64,000 bases of DNA, taken from positions 86,844-150,843 of the forward strand of contig JAFQXV010000003.1 in the NCBI GenBank assembly GCA_017406775.1, read 5' to 3'. This DNA comes from Candidatus Saccharimonadota bacterium. Its GTDB lineage: Bacteria > Patescibacteriota > Saccharimonadia > Saccharimonadales > Saccharimonadaceae. Shown here one piece after another: positions 53,255 to 60,553 of the stretch (positions within the stretch are counted from its first letter, which is position 1; each line of letters opens with the position of its first letter). The notes below the pieces were generated by a model, which saw only the letters and a program-made list of their open reading frames with translations, did not search any database and was not told the DNA's origin. Both the position numbers and the translations under genes were made by a program.

Positions 53255-54571
53255 TTATATCCACATCCCCATAAATAAAGGATAGTGTTCCAGCCCGTCG
53301 GCATCTTTTTGCACTGGCGAATCTTTCTCTAACTTTATATATCTTTGTACAGATTTATAATTATTCATAATGGATCTAAGTGATTTAGCTTGGGTATGTT
53401 TGCCAGATTTAACCTCGACGGCCGCGACTTTGCCCGCTATATTCAGCACAAAATCGATTTCGAGTTCACTCCTACGCTCGAAATACGCCAAATCGTATCC
53501 ATGTGCTGCCAATTCGCCCGCTACTACGTTTTCAGTTATACCACCCTCGTCTACCAAATCATCACCAGACAACACAGCCTTTGCCATACCCGGCTCTAGC
53601 ATCGCCATTAAGAGCCCCGTATCCCTCATATATACTTTATAAGCATCTACCCTTCTACTGGAATTCAGAGGAGCCGTCGGCTCGCTCAAATTATAACAAA
53701 AGTTAATTATACCTGCGTCTTTTAGCCATGCCAGCGCCGAACCGTATCTTCGTTCGCTTGCAGTCTTGTCTTCTATATCGATATCGTTCCACATAAATTT
53801 TTTATTCTTCTTCGCTAACTGCATAGGGATATTATCAAAGACTTTTAGAATTTTTTGTTTATCTACAGTAGAAGCGTATTTCACCACGTCATTTTTATAA
53901 TTATCAATCAGCGCTCGCTGTACCTCTCTTGCCGCATTCAAGCTTGCGCTCTCAATATAGGTCTTAACCACTGCCGGCATTCCACCCACCAGCATATATT
54001 GACGGAATAAGTCAGATAGCTTATTCGAGACACTCTCCACCAAAGTCGTCATCTCGGTAAAACTCTGACGTGACGCCTTTATCACATCATCACTTATCCC
54101 TACGGCCCACAAAAACTCTTCGAAATCCATCGGGAATAGCTCAAGCGGCCTTTCGTAACCCACAGGATAAGATGTGACGTCTTTATAAAACAATCCGAGG
54201 AGCGACCCCGACGCTATTACATCAAGCGTCCCGTCCATAGCAAAGGTCTTAAGTGCTACGCGCGCATTTGGGCAAACACTAATTTCATCTAAAAACAATA
54301 GCGTCTTACCTCTCTCGATCTTTACTCCAGGAAAATTCGCCTCAAGGCCCAATCTGAGAGATTTAAAATCCAGATCACCATCAAAAATCGTCTTCAAGCT
54401 TGGCATCAACTCAAAATTAATATAAATATAGTTATCGTAGTTTTCCTTTGCAAATTGTTCTATTATGAATGTCTTGCCTACTTGGCGCGCCCCCTTGACC
54501 AGCAAGCAAGGCTTATTTGGTTCATTTTTCCAAGCAAGCAATTGCTCCATAATCTTTCTTTTGAATATCAT
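53255..54571 (-). CDS. AAA+ ATPase with DUF4143
   Basis: 438 residues. Walker A LLVKGARQVGKTFIIEQFA (about 25), Walker B TLLFLDEISVCPNA (about 85), sensor VIASGSLLGL (about 135), then the DUF4143 half with YKVYMRDTGLLMAML and the terminal nuclease-like block ELEIDFVLNIAGKVAAVEVKSGKH (about 380-405, E..D..EVK pattern). These stand-alone ATPases are common in host-associated and mobile regions; function unknown. AAAGGAG precedes the start. It separates the DGR from the phage genes. Confidence 0.9.
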   Translation of the reverse strand: MIFKRKIMEQLLAWKNEPNKPCLLVKGARQVGKTFIIEQFAKENYDNYIYINFELMPSLKTIFDGDLDFKSLRLGLEANFPGVKIERGKTLLFLDEISVCPNARVALKTFAMDGTLDVIASGSLLGLFYKDVTSYPVGYERPLELFPMDFEEFLWAVGISDDVIKASRQSFTEMTTLVESVSNKLSDLFRQYMLVGGMPAVVKTYIESASLNAAREVQRALIDNYKNDVVKYASTVDKQKILKVFDNIPMQLAKKNKKFMWNDIDIEDKTASERRYGSALAWLKDAGIINFCYNLSEPTAPLNSSRRVDAYKVYMRDTGLLMAMLEPGMAKAVLSGDDLVDEGGITENVVAGELAAHGYDLAYFERRSELEIDFVLNIAGKVAAVEVKSGKHTQAKSLRSIMNNYKSVQRYIKLEKDSPVQKDADGLEHYPLFMGMWI

Positions 54572-54621
54572 AGTAGCTCCTTTTATTTCGCTTAACTTTA
54601 TTTTAACAAATTATAGAGAAA

Positions 54622-54680
54622 ATTGCAAGTTTTTCCGACCACTTTTGACATAAAATTGCATATTTTTCCGACCACTTTTG
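54622..54680. repeat. Two 26-bp direct repeats at the left edge of the phage block
   Basis: ATTGCA-NN-TTTTTCCGACCACTTTTG occurs at 54622-54647 and 54655-54680 (33-bp period, two differing bases). They lie at the boundary between the bacterial ATPase gene and the phage genes and could be regulator- or recombinase-binding sites. Confidence 0.7.
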
Positions 54681-54752
54681 GCTTGCTATAGCATAAAATG
54701 AGAAAAAATATGTTTTTGGCGCGATTTTGGCGCAATTTTTGGCACAATATGT

Positions 54753-54809
54753 TATAATTATAGCACGAAAAAATCTTACATGATAGGTCAGTATAACTGG
54801 CCTATTTTT
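54753..54809 (+). promoter_or_regulatory. Phage leader promoter followed by a terminator hairpin
   Basis: TATAAT at 54753-54758, then TAGGTCAG-TATAA-CTGGCCTA (54784-54804) followed by TTTTT. The transcript would end after about 45 nt unless read through: an attenuator or a tiny RNA ahead of the early phage genes. Confidence 0.5.
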
Positions 54810-55001
54810 AATGCTTATTGAGGGTGAAACTTCAAGTTCAATTTTTTAAGTTTTGTCCTCATAGGCTTTACAAACCCGACGACGGAAACTGCGCCGCCTC
54901 AACGATTAACGAGGGGCGAGATAACAAAAATCGTCGGAGAGCCAATCATAAATCATTTAATAATTTCGGTCATCGAGGTTGACCGAGAAAGGGAGAAATA
55001 A
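54810..55001 (+). other. Structured 5' region before the first phage gene
   Basis: No gene. Several complementary segments (CCGACGA with TCGTCGG; CCTC with GAGG around AACGATTAAC) suggest a folded leader between the attenuator-like hairpin and the ribosome site GGGAG of the 55002 gene. Confidence 0.4.
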
Positions 55002-55178
55002 ATGCCTAAAATTATCAAAAAAACTTTAAGTTGCGGCGTCGGAGTTCCGGCAGGAATCGTCGCCGTGAGTGAGTGCGAAGACCTACGCCTTTGGTGGGTT
55101 CCGTTCGTAGCGTTGGGAGTTGTAATCGCAATTCTCGCGTGGAACGGAGTGTTCAAAAAAGAGGAGGCAAAATGGTAG
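55002..55178 (+). CDS. Small phage membrane peptide
   Basis: 58 residues with GGGAG 6-7 nt before the ATG. A Lys-rich N-terminus, then a hydrophobic segment (WVPFVALGVVIAILAW) and a short charged tail (FKKEEAKW). The stop overlaps the recT start by 7 bases. Possibly a holin-like or host-takeover peptide; not recognised. Confidence 0.6.
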   Translation: MPKIIKKTLSCGVGVPAGIVAVSECEDLRLWWVPFVALGVVIAILAWNGVFKKEEAKW

Positions 55179-56062
55179 AAAATAATAGCCAAATTGCCAA
55201 AATGCCACAGCAAAGTCTGGGGCAAAATGCGGTAAAACAGACGGCTAGTCTGGTGGCTCAATACGCACAAAATCTTTTCAAAGATAAGCGTTCTCAAGAG
55301 TTTGCCGCTCGTGTTTCGCTTTTAGCGAAGCAAGACCCACTACTCAAGGAAGCTATTGAGAAAAACCCAGACTCGTTCGTTATCGCAATGATGGCGTGTA
55401 TTCAGTTAGACCTAATGCCAAACACGCCGCAAGATTACGCATACATTTTGCCATATAACGACAAAACCCATGGGCGCATGGCGAGATTCCAAATCAGTTA
55501 TAAAGGATTAAAAGAACTCGCATATCGTTCCGGCGAGGTCAAGTCGATAAATGGCGAAATCGTATTTAAGGGTGATACGTTCGACGTTGAGTTTGGAACT
55601 GAGCGCAAGCTGACGCATAAACCAAACTTCGATATCGACCGCACGGATTTCTCAAAAGCAACTCATGCTTACATCACGGTCGTTTTAGCTAATGGTGAAA
55701 AACCGTTTTTCGTAATGACGAAAAAAGAGATTGAGAAAATTCGCGAAGATACCAAAAAACGAAACTTCGGGAAAGATTCGCCCGCTTGGGCAAACTGGTG
55801 GGACCAACAAGCTCTCAAGACTGTGTTAAAACGCGCCGCAAAAATGCTTCCGTCTAGCACGAAAGACAATCGCTTAGCGATGGCGGCGCAAATCGATAGC
55901 CTCGCGGAAGTCGGAAAACTCACGCTCGGCGTTGATGGTGTAGAAGAACGCAGACCAGTTGTTAAGCCAAGGCTCGACGACGAATCGAGAGAAAAGATTA
56001 AAGACGAGGCCGCAGATATGGCCGACGAAATAATGGAGGGAGAGGTTCAAGATGGCAACTAG
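55172..56062 (+). CDS. recT: RecT family single-strand annealing protein
   Basis: 296 residues from the ATG at 55172 (GAGGAGG upstream). RecT signatures: DPLLKEAIEKNPDSFVIAMMACIQLDLMPN, AYILPYNDKTHGRMARFQISYKGLKELAYRSGEVKSI split over residues about 65-130, and AWANWWDQQALKTVLKRAAKML near 215. The C-terminus is acidic and disordered. It anneals complementary strands in phage recombination and replication and works with an exonuclease, probably the PD-(D/E)XK protein two genes downstream. Confidence 0.94.
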   Translation: MVENNSQIAKMPQQSLGQNAVKQTASLVAQYAQNLFKDKRSQEFAARVSLLAKQDPLLKEAIEKNPDSFVIAMMACIQLDLMPNTPQDYAYILPYNDKTHGRMARFQISYKGLKELAYRSGEVKSINGEIVFKGDTFDVEFGTERKLTHKPNFDIDRTDFSKATHAYITVVLANGEKPFFVMTKKEIEKIREDTKKRNFGKDSPAWANWWDQQALKTVLKRAAKMLPSSTKDNRLAMAAQIDSLAEVGKLTLGVDGVEERRPVVKPRLDDESREKIKDEAADMADEIMEGEVQDGN

Positions 56063-56486
56063 CGGAGACATGATTGTAAAAGTGAACTCTGGCGAGATAT
56101 TGACGCTCGAGAAAGAGGGCGAGGGTATCATCTTCAACCCAAAGGCCGAAGAAGCTATCCTCCGTCTGCTCGACATTAAGAAAGAGGTGGACGGGGCTAT
56201 CGACTATCTAAAAGGAGAAATCGAACGCCAAGCTCTCGAGTTTAATCCTAACTTCACCGGCCTAAAAGGCGCGAAGCTGAAGATAAATTATTCGGCCTCC
56301 GGTGCTAAGTATAAGGATGTTGGCGAGGTAAAGCTCCACAAAAAGTTCTGGACGAAGAAAACCGTTTGGAGTCTCGATTCCAAAGCAATCGACGAATACA
56401 AAGCGAAAACCTACCGTCTCCCGAAAGGGGTGGTAGAAGTTCGCCGAAAGAAAACGATAAGAATTAGTGAGGTAGATAATGGCTAA
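56052..56486 (+). CDS. Phage protein of unknown function between recT and its nuclease
   Basis: 144 residues. A helical first half (EEAILRLLDIKKEVDGAIDYLKGEIERQALEFNPN) and a basic C-terminal end (VVEVRRKKTIRISEV). It overlaps recT by 11 bases and the nuclease gene by 8. The position and the coiled character recall the Gp157-like partner of phage recombination modules, but I do not see a firm match. Confidence 0.65.
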   Translation: MATSGDMIVKVNSGEILTLEKEGEGIIFNPKAEEAILRLLDIKKEVDGAIDYLKGEIERQALEFNPNFTGLKGAKLKINYSASGAKYKDVGEVKLHKKFWTKKTVWSLDSKAIDEYKAKTYRLPKGVVEVRRKKTIRISEVDNG

Positions 56487-57081
56487 CGATGGATATGGTG
56501 CGATTCGGGTAAGCTACTCGATTCTCAACAGCTGGGCGAAAGGCGACATTGACCGCGCCGTTGCGCCCTATGCTGGCGTAGAAATCGAGCCGACCGAGGC
56601 TATGGAATACGGCAAGAAAAAACACGCAGCTTGGGAAAAAGAAACCTTGCGCACTGGCCGTCTTCCACGACGCTTCGGAGGGCGCAAGCTCACTTCCCCG
56701 AAGCTCGAACTCTCGACCAAGCGTGTCCGCAAGATAAACGACTGGTGTTATCTCTCTGGCGTGTTGGATGTCCTCGATGGCGATACGGCGATTGACTATA
56801 AGACCGGTAAAACTCCTGCTAGCGACTATCTTAACTCCCGCCAGCACGAGTGTTATCAGATTCTCTATCCGAACATTAAGAGATTTGAATACCACTGCTG
56901 TAATCATCACCTGCGCCGCAAAGACGACGGCTACATCACGGTCGCTGTGGCTTACCTTAACAAGAAGACTTTACGCGACGGAATCGAGTGGGTGCTAACT
57001 AACGCCGCCGAACTTCGAGAGTATTTAATCAACAACGGTATGGGCGACAGGCTCGACCAAGGAAAGGGGTTTGAACAATGA
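56479..57081 (+). CDS. PD-(D/E)XK (RecB/Cas4-like) exonuclease
   Basis: 200 residues. N-terminal VSYSILNSWAKGDIDRAV, MEYGKKKHAAWEKE with the His/Glu site near residue 43, and the catalytic core YLSGVLDVLDGDTAIDYKTGKTPA near residue 92-115 (D..DxK), then SRQHECYQILYPN (QxxxY). This is the exonuclease partner expected beside RecT. It would resect double-stranded ends for annealing. Overlaps the next gene as ATGA. Confidence 0.88.
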   Translation: MANDGYGAIRVSYSILNSWAKGDIDRAVAPYAGVEIEPTEAMEYGKKKHAAWEKETLRTGRLPRRFGGRKLTSPKLELSTKRVRKINDWCYLSGVLDVLDGDTAIDYKTGKTPASDYLNSRQHECYQILYPNIKRFEYHCCNHHLRRKDDGYITVAVAYLNKKTLRDGIEWVLTNAAELREYLINNGMGDRLDQGKGFEQ

Positions 57082-57374
57082 GAAGAAGAAAAACGACTAC
57101 GCTTGCGGAGAAGCTAGCACAGCACGCTATCGACTGCGGCTACGACAGCTCAATGAGCGTGATGGATAGCTTTGTCGAAACTCTCGTCGATGGCTTCTGC
57201 GACGGCAACAATCTCGAACTTGACGACACGGAGGCTTCCGCGCTTGACGCAGACCTCCGAGAGTTCATCGAGGAAATGGTTGTGCCGGAGGCCGACCAGC
57301 TTATCGTCGAGTGGAATCGTGACGCGCAAGAAGAATACGAAGAACGAGAGGAGGCTCGCCGTGGACAATACTAG
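57078..57374 (+). CDS. Acidic phage protein of unknown function
   Basis: 98 residues: a basic start (MRRRKTTTLAEKLAQHAID), then very acidic (LDDTEASALDADLREFIEEMV, YEEREEARR). No known domain seen. Translationally coupled on both sides (ATGA upstream; downstream GTG start lies within it). Confidence 0.6.
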   Translation: MRRRKTTTLAEKLAQHAIDCGYDSSMSVMDSFVETLVDGFCDGNNLELDDTEASALDADLREFIEEMVVPEADQLIVEWNRDAQEEYEEREEARRGQY

Positions 57375-57480
57375 ATTCGACTTTAGCAAAATGACCGTTG
57401 GGGACGCGCTCGCCTTGAACGAGGCGGCGCGCCAAACGTGCGGGTTCGAGACAACCTCGCAGGTAGGAGAACTCGCATGA
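57361..57480 (+). CDS. Tiny phage protein (39 residues, GTG start)
   Basis: Starts at GTG with GAGGAGG 6-7 nt upstream and ends as ATGA with rusA. Begins MDNTRFDFSKMTVGDALALN and contains a helix-forming middle. Its ribosome site and tight overlaps support translation. Function unknown. Confidence 0.55.
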   Translation: MDNTRFDFSKMTVGDALALNEAARQTCGFETTSQVGELA

Positions 57481-57935
57481 AACTTTGCCTAATGTATCAC
57501 GGAGTAATTTACTCGAAGAAAAACTCGAAGCGAATTATCACGAATCATCGGACGCGGAGGCCAATGATTGTTTCGAGCGAGAGAGCGAAAGCCATGGAAC
57601 AAAATATGGCGAGCCAATTCTCCGCGCAATTTAACGAAATATATCGCAACTACTATCTCCACCCTCAACCGGTGGAGACGTGTCAAGGCAAACCGCTTAA
57701 GGTTAGCGTCTTCATCTGGGAAAAAGATAGGACGCGCCGAGACCTCGATAACCAAGCGACTTCTATTCTCGACGCGCTCGTTGAAGCCGGGGTAATCGCC
57801 GACGACAGTGTGAAAGTCGTTCAAGAACTAAACGTTCGGATGATGGGGATAGACAAGTTTGACCCGCACGCACTGGTCGAGATTGAGGGGGTAGATGACT
57901 ATGAGCCAATAACAACTAATAAAAGAAAGGATTAA
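57477..57935 (+). CDS. rusA: RusA-like Holliday junction resolvase
   Basis: 152 residues from the ATG at 57477 (GGAG upstream; coupled by ATGA). RusA motifs: YSKKNSKRIITNHRTRRPMIVSS near the N-terminus, the acidic metal site RRDLDNQATSILDALVEAGVIADDSVKVVQEL (residues about 83-115, with D..DN..K-like..D..DD). It resolves branched DNA produced by phage recombination. An upstream extension in frame is not supported by a ribosome site. Confidence 0.9.
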   Translation: MKLCLMYHGVIYSKKNSKRIITNHRTRRPMIVSSERAKAMEQNMASQFSAQFNEIYRNYYLHPQPVETCQGKPLKVSVFIWEKDRTRRDLDNQATSILDALVEAGVIADDSVKVVQELNVRMMGIDKFDPHALVEIEGVDDYEPITTNKRKD

Positions 57936-57937
57936 AA

Positions 57938-58135
57938 ATGGACGAAATACTACGCGTATCAAAAGAAATGGTGAGGTGCTTCTGGGAGTGCCGAGAAGCT
58001 GAGGGCAATAGTCCCGAAGCGGCTGGAAAGCTCGCCGCGGTAAGAGCCGCCGAGCCAATCGACTTGCTCGACGATTATAAATCACTTCGCGATATTCTCG
58101 ACCAAACCATTAAAAAAGCTGAGGGGGAGGAATGA
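57938..58135 (+). CDS. Small phage protein
   Basis: 65 residues, start 2 nt after the rusA stop with AAAGGA upstream. Mainly helical (VSKEMVRCFWECREAEGN, AAGKLAAVRAAEP) with an acidic end. Not recognised. Ends as ATGA with the next gene. Confidence 0.55.
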   Translation: MDEILRVSKEMVRCFWECREAEGNSPEAAGKLAAVRAAEPIDLLDDYKSLRDILDQTIKKAEGEE

Positions 58136-58230
58136 TTGCCGCAATTGCCGCCGCGATAGCTGGAGCAGCAGTCGCGACGACGGCCGCCAGTATGGATGAT
58201 GACGACGAGAAAGATGAGGACGAAGAATGA
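58132..58230 (+). CDS. Tiny phage peptide: hydrophobic Ala-rich head, Asp/Glu tail
   Basis: 32 residues beginning MIAAIAAAIAGAAVATTAAS and ending in DDDDEKDEDEE. GGGGGAGG precedes the ATG, and both ends overlap neighbours by 4 bases. Could be a membrane-inserting peptide or an anti-restriction mimic of DNA charge; unknown. Confidence 0.5.
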   Translation: MIAAIAAAIAGAAVATTAASMDDDDEKDEDEE

Positions 58231-58433
58231 AAGACATCCGCTATCGCTACGAGATTGAATACTTCGTGACCGACGATTCCGCCGGCAAGCATAAGAAGAA
58301 GCGCGAGGTGGAGTTTACGAAGCCGAAAGATAATTGGGGGCGAGAGGATTACGAAACTCTCGCGAAATATCTACGGCTACAAGAGAAATCGAATCGTTGC
58401 GACGTGTCGATTATAGAGGTAAAAGCAATTTAA
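58227..58433 (+). CDS. Small phage protein, charged
   Basis: 68 residues, basic and beta-rich (DIRYRYEIEYFVTDDS, HKKKREVEFTKPKDNW). It may be a small DNA- or RNA-binding protein. Coupled by ATGA to the upstream peptide gene. Confidence 0.55.
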   Translation: MKDIRYRYEIEYFVTDDSAGKHKKKREVEFTKPKDNWGREDYETLAKYLRLQEKSNRCDVSIIEVKAI

Positions 58434-58455
58434 TTGAAAAACAAAGGAGGTAAAA

Positions 58456-58698
58456 ATGTGTTTTTCGAGAAAGAAGAAAGAGCCAGAAATCTATGTCGAA
58501 GACCCAGTAGAGGTGCGGTTTGACGCGATGATGAATCTGGTGCGAGACTTGACCCGTAAGGATTACAACAAGCTCAAAAAAGCCATGGATTCGGGGTATG
58601 AAGCTTATCGAATCGTGCGCGGTATCGACGGCGTAGATGACGATAACGAGTCAACCGCCGAACCGGAGTTTCTACTCCACCCAGACGAAGGTAAATAA
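58456..58698 (+). CDS. Small phage protein
   Basis: 80 residues with AGGAGG 6 nt before the ATG. MCFSRKKKEPE at the start, a helical centre (RFDAMMNLVRDLTRKDYNKLKKAM) and an acidic C-terminus. Not recognised. Last gene before the tRNA region. Confidence 0.55.
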   Translation: MCFSRKKKEPEIYVEDPVEVRFDAMMNLVRDLTRKDYNKLKKAMDSGYEAYRIVRGIDGVDDDNESTAEPEFLLHPDEGK

Positions 58699-58838
58699 AC
58701 CTTAAAAATCTATGGTGCTTTGTTCTGGTCTTGTATGACCGCCAGACGACAAAGTTAAACGGGTGTCTTAAAAGAGTCGCAGTTAATCCTTTCTAGATTA
58801 AACTCTTATAACTGAAAAACCGAGGCCAGAAACCATAT

Positions 58839-58919
58839 CGGGATGTAGGAAGCTAGTTGGTAGGCTTCAGGAGCGAAGAGCTTTTATCGACATCGCGGGT
58901 TCGAGTCCCGTCATCCCGA
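58839..58919 (+). tRNA. Degenerate tRNA-like gene, anticodon unclear
   Basis: Acceptor CGGGATG pairs with CATCCCG and the T arm GCGGG-TTCGAGT-CCCGT is canonical. A D-arm-like AGCTAGTTGGTAGGCT is present. Between them no canonical 5-bp, 7-base anticodon arm with T33 can be drawn: the best is AGGAG-CGAAGAG-CTTTT with two G-U pairs and no T33. The middle is about 7 nt longer than in a class I tRNA. Confidence 0.45.
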
Positions 58920-58930
58920 CCGTGACGGAA

Positions 58931-58972
58931 TGTGGGAGTGGGTCGGATGTGGTTCGGCAACCTCCCACACCA
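58931..58972 (+). other. tRNA-minihelix-like hairpin
   Basis: TGTGGGAG pairs with CTCCCACA and is followed by CCA; the arm encloses GGTTCGGCAACC, which looks like a T loop region. It lies between the two phage tRNA genes. Possibly a decayed tRNA or a spacer hairpin. Confidence 0.3.
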
Positions 58973-58978
58973 AAATAT

Positions 58979-59047
58979 GCGGTAAAAGCTCCGGTGAGCT
59001 AGGCGGCCTCATTCGCCGCACAGGTCGGTTCAACTCCGACTACCGCA
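58979..59047 (+). tRNA. tRNA-Met (CAT)
   Basis: Acceptor GCGGTA/TACCGC, anticodon arm GCGGC-CTCATTC-GCCGC (perfect stem, T33, anticodon CAT), T arm GTCGG-TTCAACT-CCGAC. CCA is not encoded (AACC follows). CAT could also be read as tRNA-Ile2 after lysidine modification. The D arm is shortened. Confidence 0.75.
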
Positions 59048-59070
59048 ACCAAACAACATAAGGAGGTAAT

Positions 59071-59292
59071 ATGTTTAGCAAAAGAACGCTTACAAAACGT
59101 CGTCGCGCTGATAGGTTCCACCTCGAAGCCGAGAAGCACAAGTGGAAACTCAATGGATGGACGCTGGTAAAGGAGGAGCCTGACACTCGCGATGAGAGAG
59201 GCTACACATATCTATATTTTGAAAAACCACAAATCTTCACGGCCAAAGGCTGGGTAGATATTCCGGTAGAAAAAGAGGGTGGCAAAAAATGA
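59071..59292 (+). CDS. Small phage protein
   Basis: 73 residues with AAGGAGG 5 nt before ATG. Basic start (SKRTLTKRRRADRFHLEAEKHKW), then beta-rich (YTYLYFEKPQIFTAKGWVDI). Unknown function. Overlaps the zinc-ribbon gene by 4 bases. Confidence 0.55.
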   Translation: MFSKRTLTKRRRADRFHLEAEKHKWKLNGWTLVKEEPDTRDERGYTYLYFEKPQIFTAKGWVDIPVEKEGGKK

Positions 59293-59513
59293 GTAGGATG
59301 AAGAAGCTCGAAACCATCGACGATTCCGAACTTTCTCCGTGTCCTAAATGTGGGGCAAAGCCGGATGTGATGGTCTGGTATATCAAAGGTAGCGTTAATC
59401 GCAAGAACTACGCTGTCGTCTGCCCGAAGTGTGGGTATCGTCTAAAAGAGCCGTATAAGTTCAATACTCCCGAAAAAGCGATGGCTCGCTGGGATAAGGA
59501 GGCCGAATGTTAA
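59289..59513 (+). CDS. Zinc-ribbon protein, Lar (restriction alleviation)-like
   Basis: 74 residues. LSPCPKCGAKPDVMVWY and YAVVCPKCGYRLKEPY give two CPxCG knuckles, followed by FNTPEKAMARWDKEA, the NxxxAIxxWN-type end of Lar-like proteins. Lar homologues alleviate host restriction or occur as structural zinc ribbons in phages. That would be meaningful in a host with an intact type III system, but it is inference. Overlaps the next start by 7 bases. Confidence 0.7.
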   Translation: MSRMKKLETIDDSELSPCPKCGAKPDVMVWYIKGSVNRKNYAVVCPKCGYRLKEPYKFNTPEKAMARWDKEAEC

Positions 59514-59719
59514 GCGGTATTTTTAATGTCATCTATGAGGCAATCACTGGTAAAAGCCGTTTTGTCTATTATTCTGTTTGGTATTCCGGTAAAGAAATCG
59601 GTCGTTATATGAGCAAACGCGAAGCCCGCCGTGTTATCCGTGCGTTTGAATTGACCGGCGTTCTTAATAAGACGGTTGAAAAAACTTGGTGGAGCGAGGT
59701 CGGGGCTTTCCGTCGTTAG
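59507..59719 (+). CDS. Small phage protein
   Basis: 70 residues with AAGGAGG about 5 nt before the ATG. Basic, beta-alpha (SRFVYYSVWYSGKEIGRYMSKREARRVIRAFELTG split over 17-52). Possibly a compact nucleic-acid-binding fold; not recognised. Confidence 0.55.
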   Translation: MLSGIFNVIYEAITGKSRFVYYSVWYSGKEIGRYMSKREARRVIRAFELTGVLNKTVEKTWWSEVGAFRR

Positions 59720-59767
59720 ACAAACAGCGAGTATATCGCCGCTTATTATCACGGGTTTAAGGACTAA

Positions 59768-60091
59768 ATGCTGGCGAGGTGGTGGATGGCGCGTTTTGAG
59801 GCCGAGAAAATACGGGAGCGCAAGCTCGCTTGGGGAAAGATAATTTTCAGTAGCAAGTCCCATATCACGGTGACTACTCCCCAATATACGATTATTTTTC
59901 ATCAGTTCGGCGCACCAGCGAATCACTACTACACAGCGTGGCGATTGTTCCGCCAAGAACTTATCCGCAGGAAACTCGAGAGCCTTTACGATGTCTACAA
60001 ATACGCTAACCGCTACGACATTACTAGCTTCGTAAAGGGGTCGTCTCTGGACTCTGGAAGCGATACAAAAATAAAATTGAGGGAGGACTAG
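59768..60091 (+). CDS. Phage protein of unknown function
   Basis: 107 residues, Trp/Tyr-rich (MLARWWMARFEAEKIRERKLAW; YTAWRLFRQELIRRKLE), soluble and basic. It abuts the terminase small subunit, whose ATG starts on the next base. Not recognised. Confidence 0.55.
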   Translation: MLARWWMARFEAEKIRERKLAWGKIIFSSKSHITVTTPQYTIIFHQFGAPANHYYTAWRLFRQELIRRKLESLYDVYKYANRYDITSFVKGSSLDSGSDTKIKLRED

Positions 60092-60553
60092 ATGAAAAGG
60101 AAAGCGACAAGGCCTGTGACCGAAAAACAAAAGAAACTGGTAAAAGCGATGGTAAAAACCGGTGGCAATAAAACCAAAGCCGGGATGATTGCCTATAAAA
60201 CCAAAAAACCAGCGAACGCCAAGAAGATGGCGGACAAGGCACTCAAACAGCCCAACGTCCAGCAAGCCCTCGAGAGAGAGTTGAAAAAACAAGGCATAAC
60301 CCTCGACGCCGCTATCGCTCCAATCGCCAAAGGCTTGGTGGCGAAAAAGCGCGACTTGAAATATGGCGAGCTAATGTATGACGAGAACGGCGAGCCACTC
60401 GACGACCTCGACACTCAGCTCAAAGCTTCCGACCGTGCGCTGAAACTTCTTCTCCCGAAAGATACACCCGAAGCTAACTTAAACTTTAATTTCAAAATCG
60501 ACTCTGCCAAATTCGGTGGCGAGTTCGTAAAAGAGGGGGAAATCGTAAAATGA
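60092..60553 (+). CDS. Terminase small subunit
   Basis: 153 residues. TEKQKKLVKAMVKTGGNKTKAGMIAYK is the helix-turn-helix DNA-recognition start of small terminases; PNVQQALERELKKQGITLDAAIAPIAKGL and LKASDRALKLLLPK follow as in terminase_2-type proteins. It recognises phage DNA for packaging and overlaps the large subunit ATPase gene by 4 bases. Confidence 0.8.
   Translation: MKRKATRPVTEKQKKLVKAMVKTGGNKTKAGMIAYKTKKPANAKKMADKALKQPNVQQALERELKKQGITLDAAIAPIAKGLVAKKRDLKYGELMYDENGEPLDDLDTQLKASDRALKLLLPKDTPEANLNFNFKIDSAKFGGEFVKEGEIVK

Noticed and set aside
58700..58838. A third phage tRNA before the degenerate one
   Set aside because: Some complementary bases exist (CTGG..CCAG), but there is no T arm or acceptor stem that fits a tRNA.
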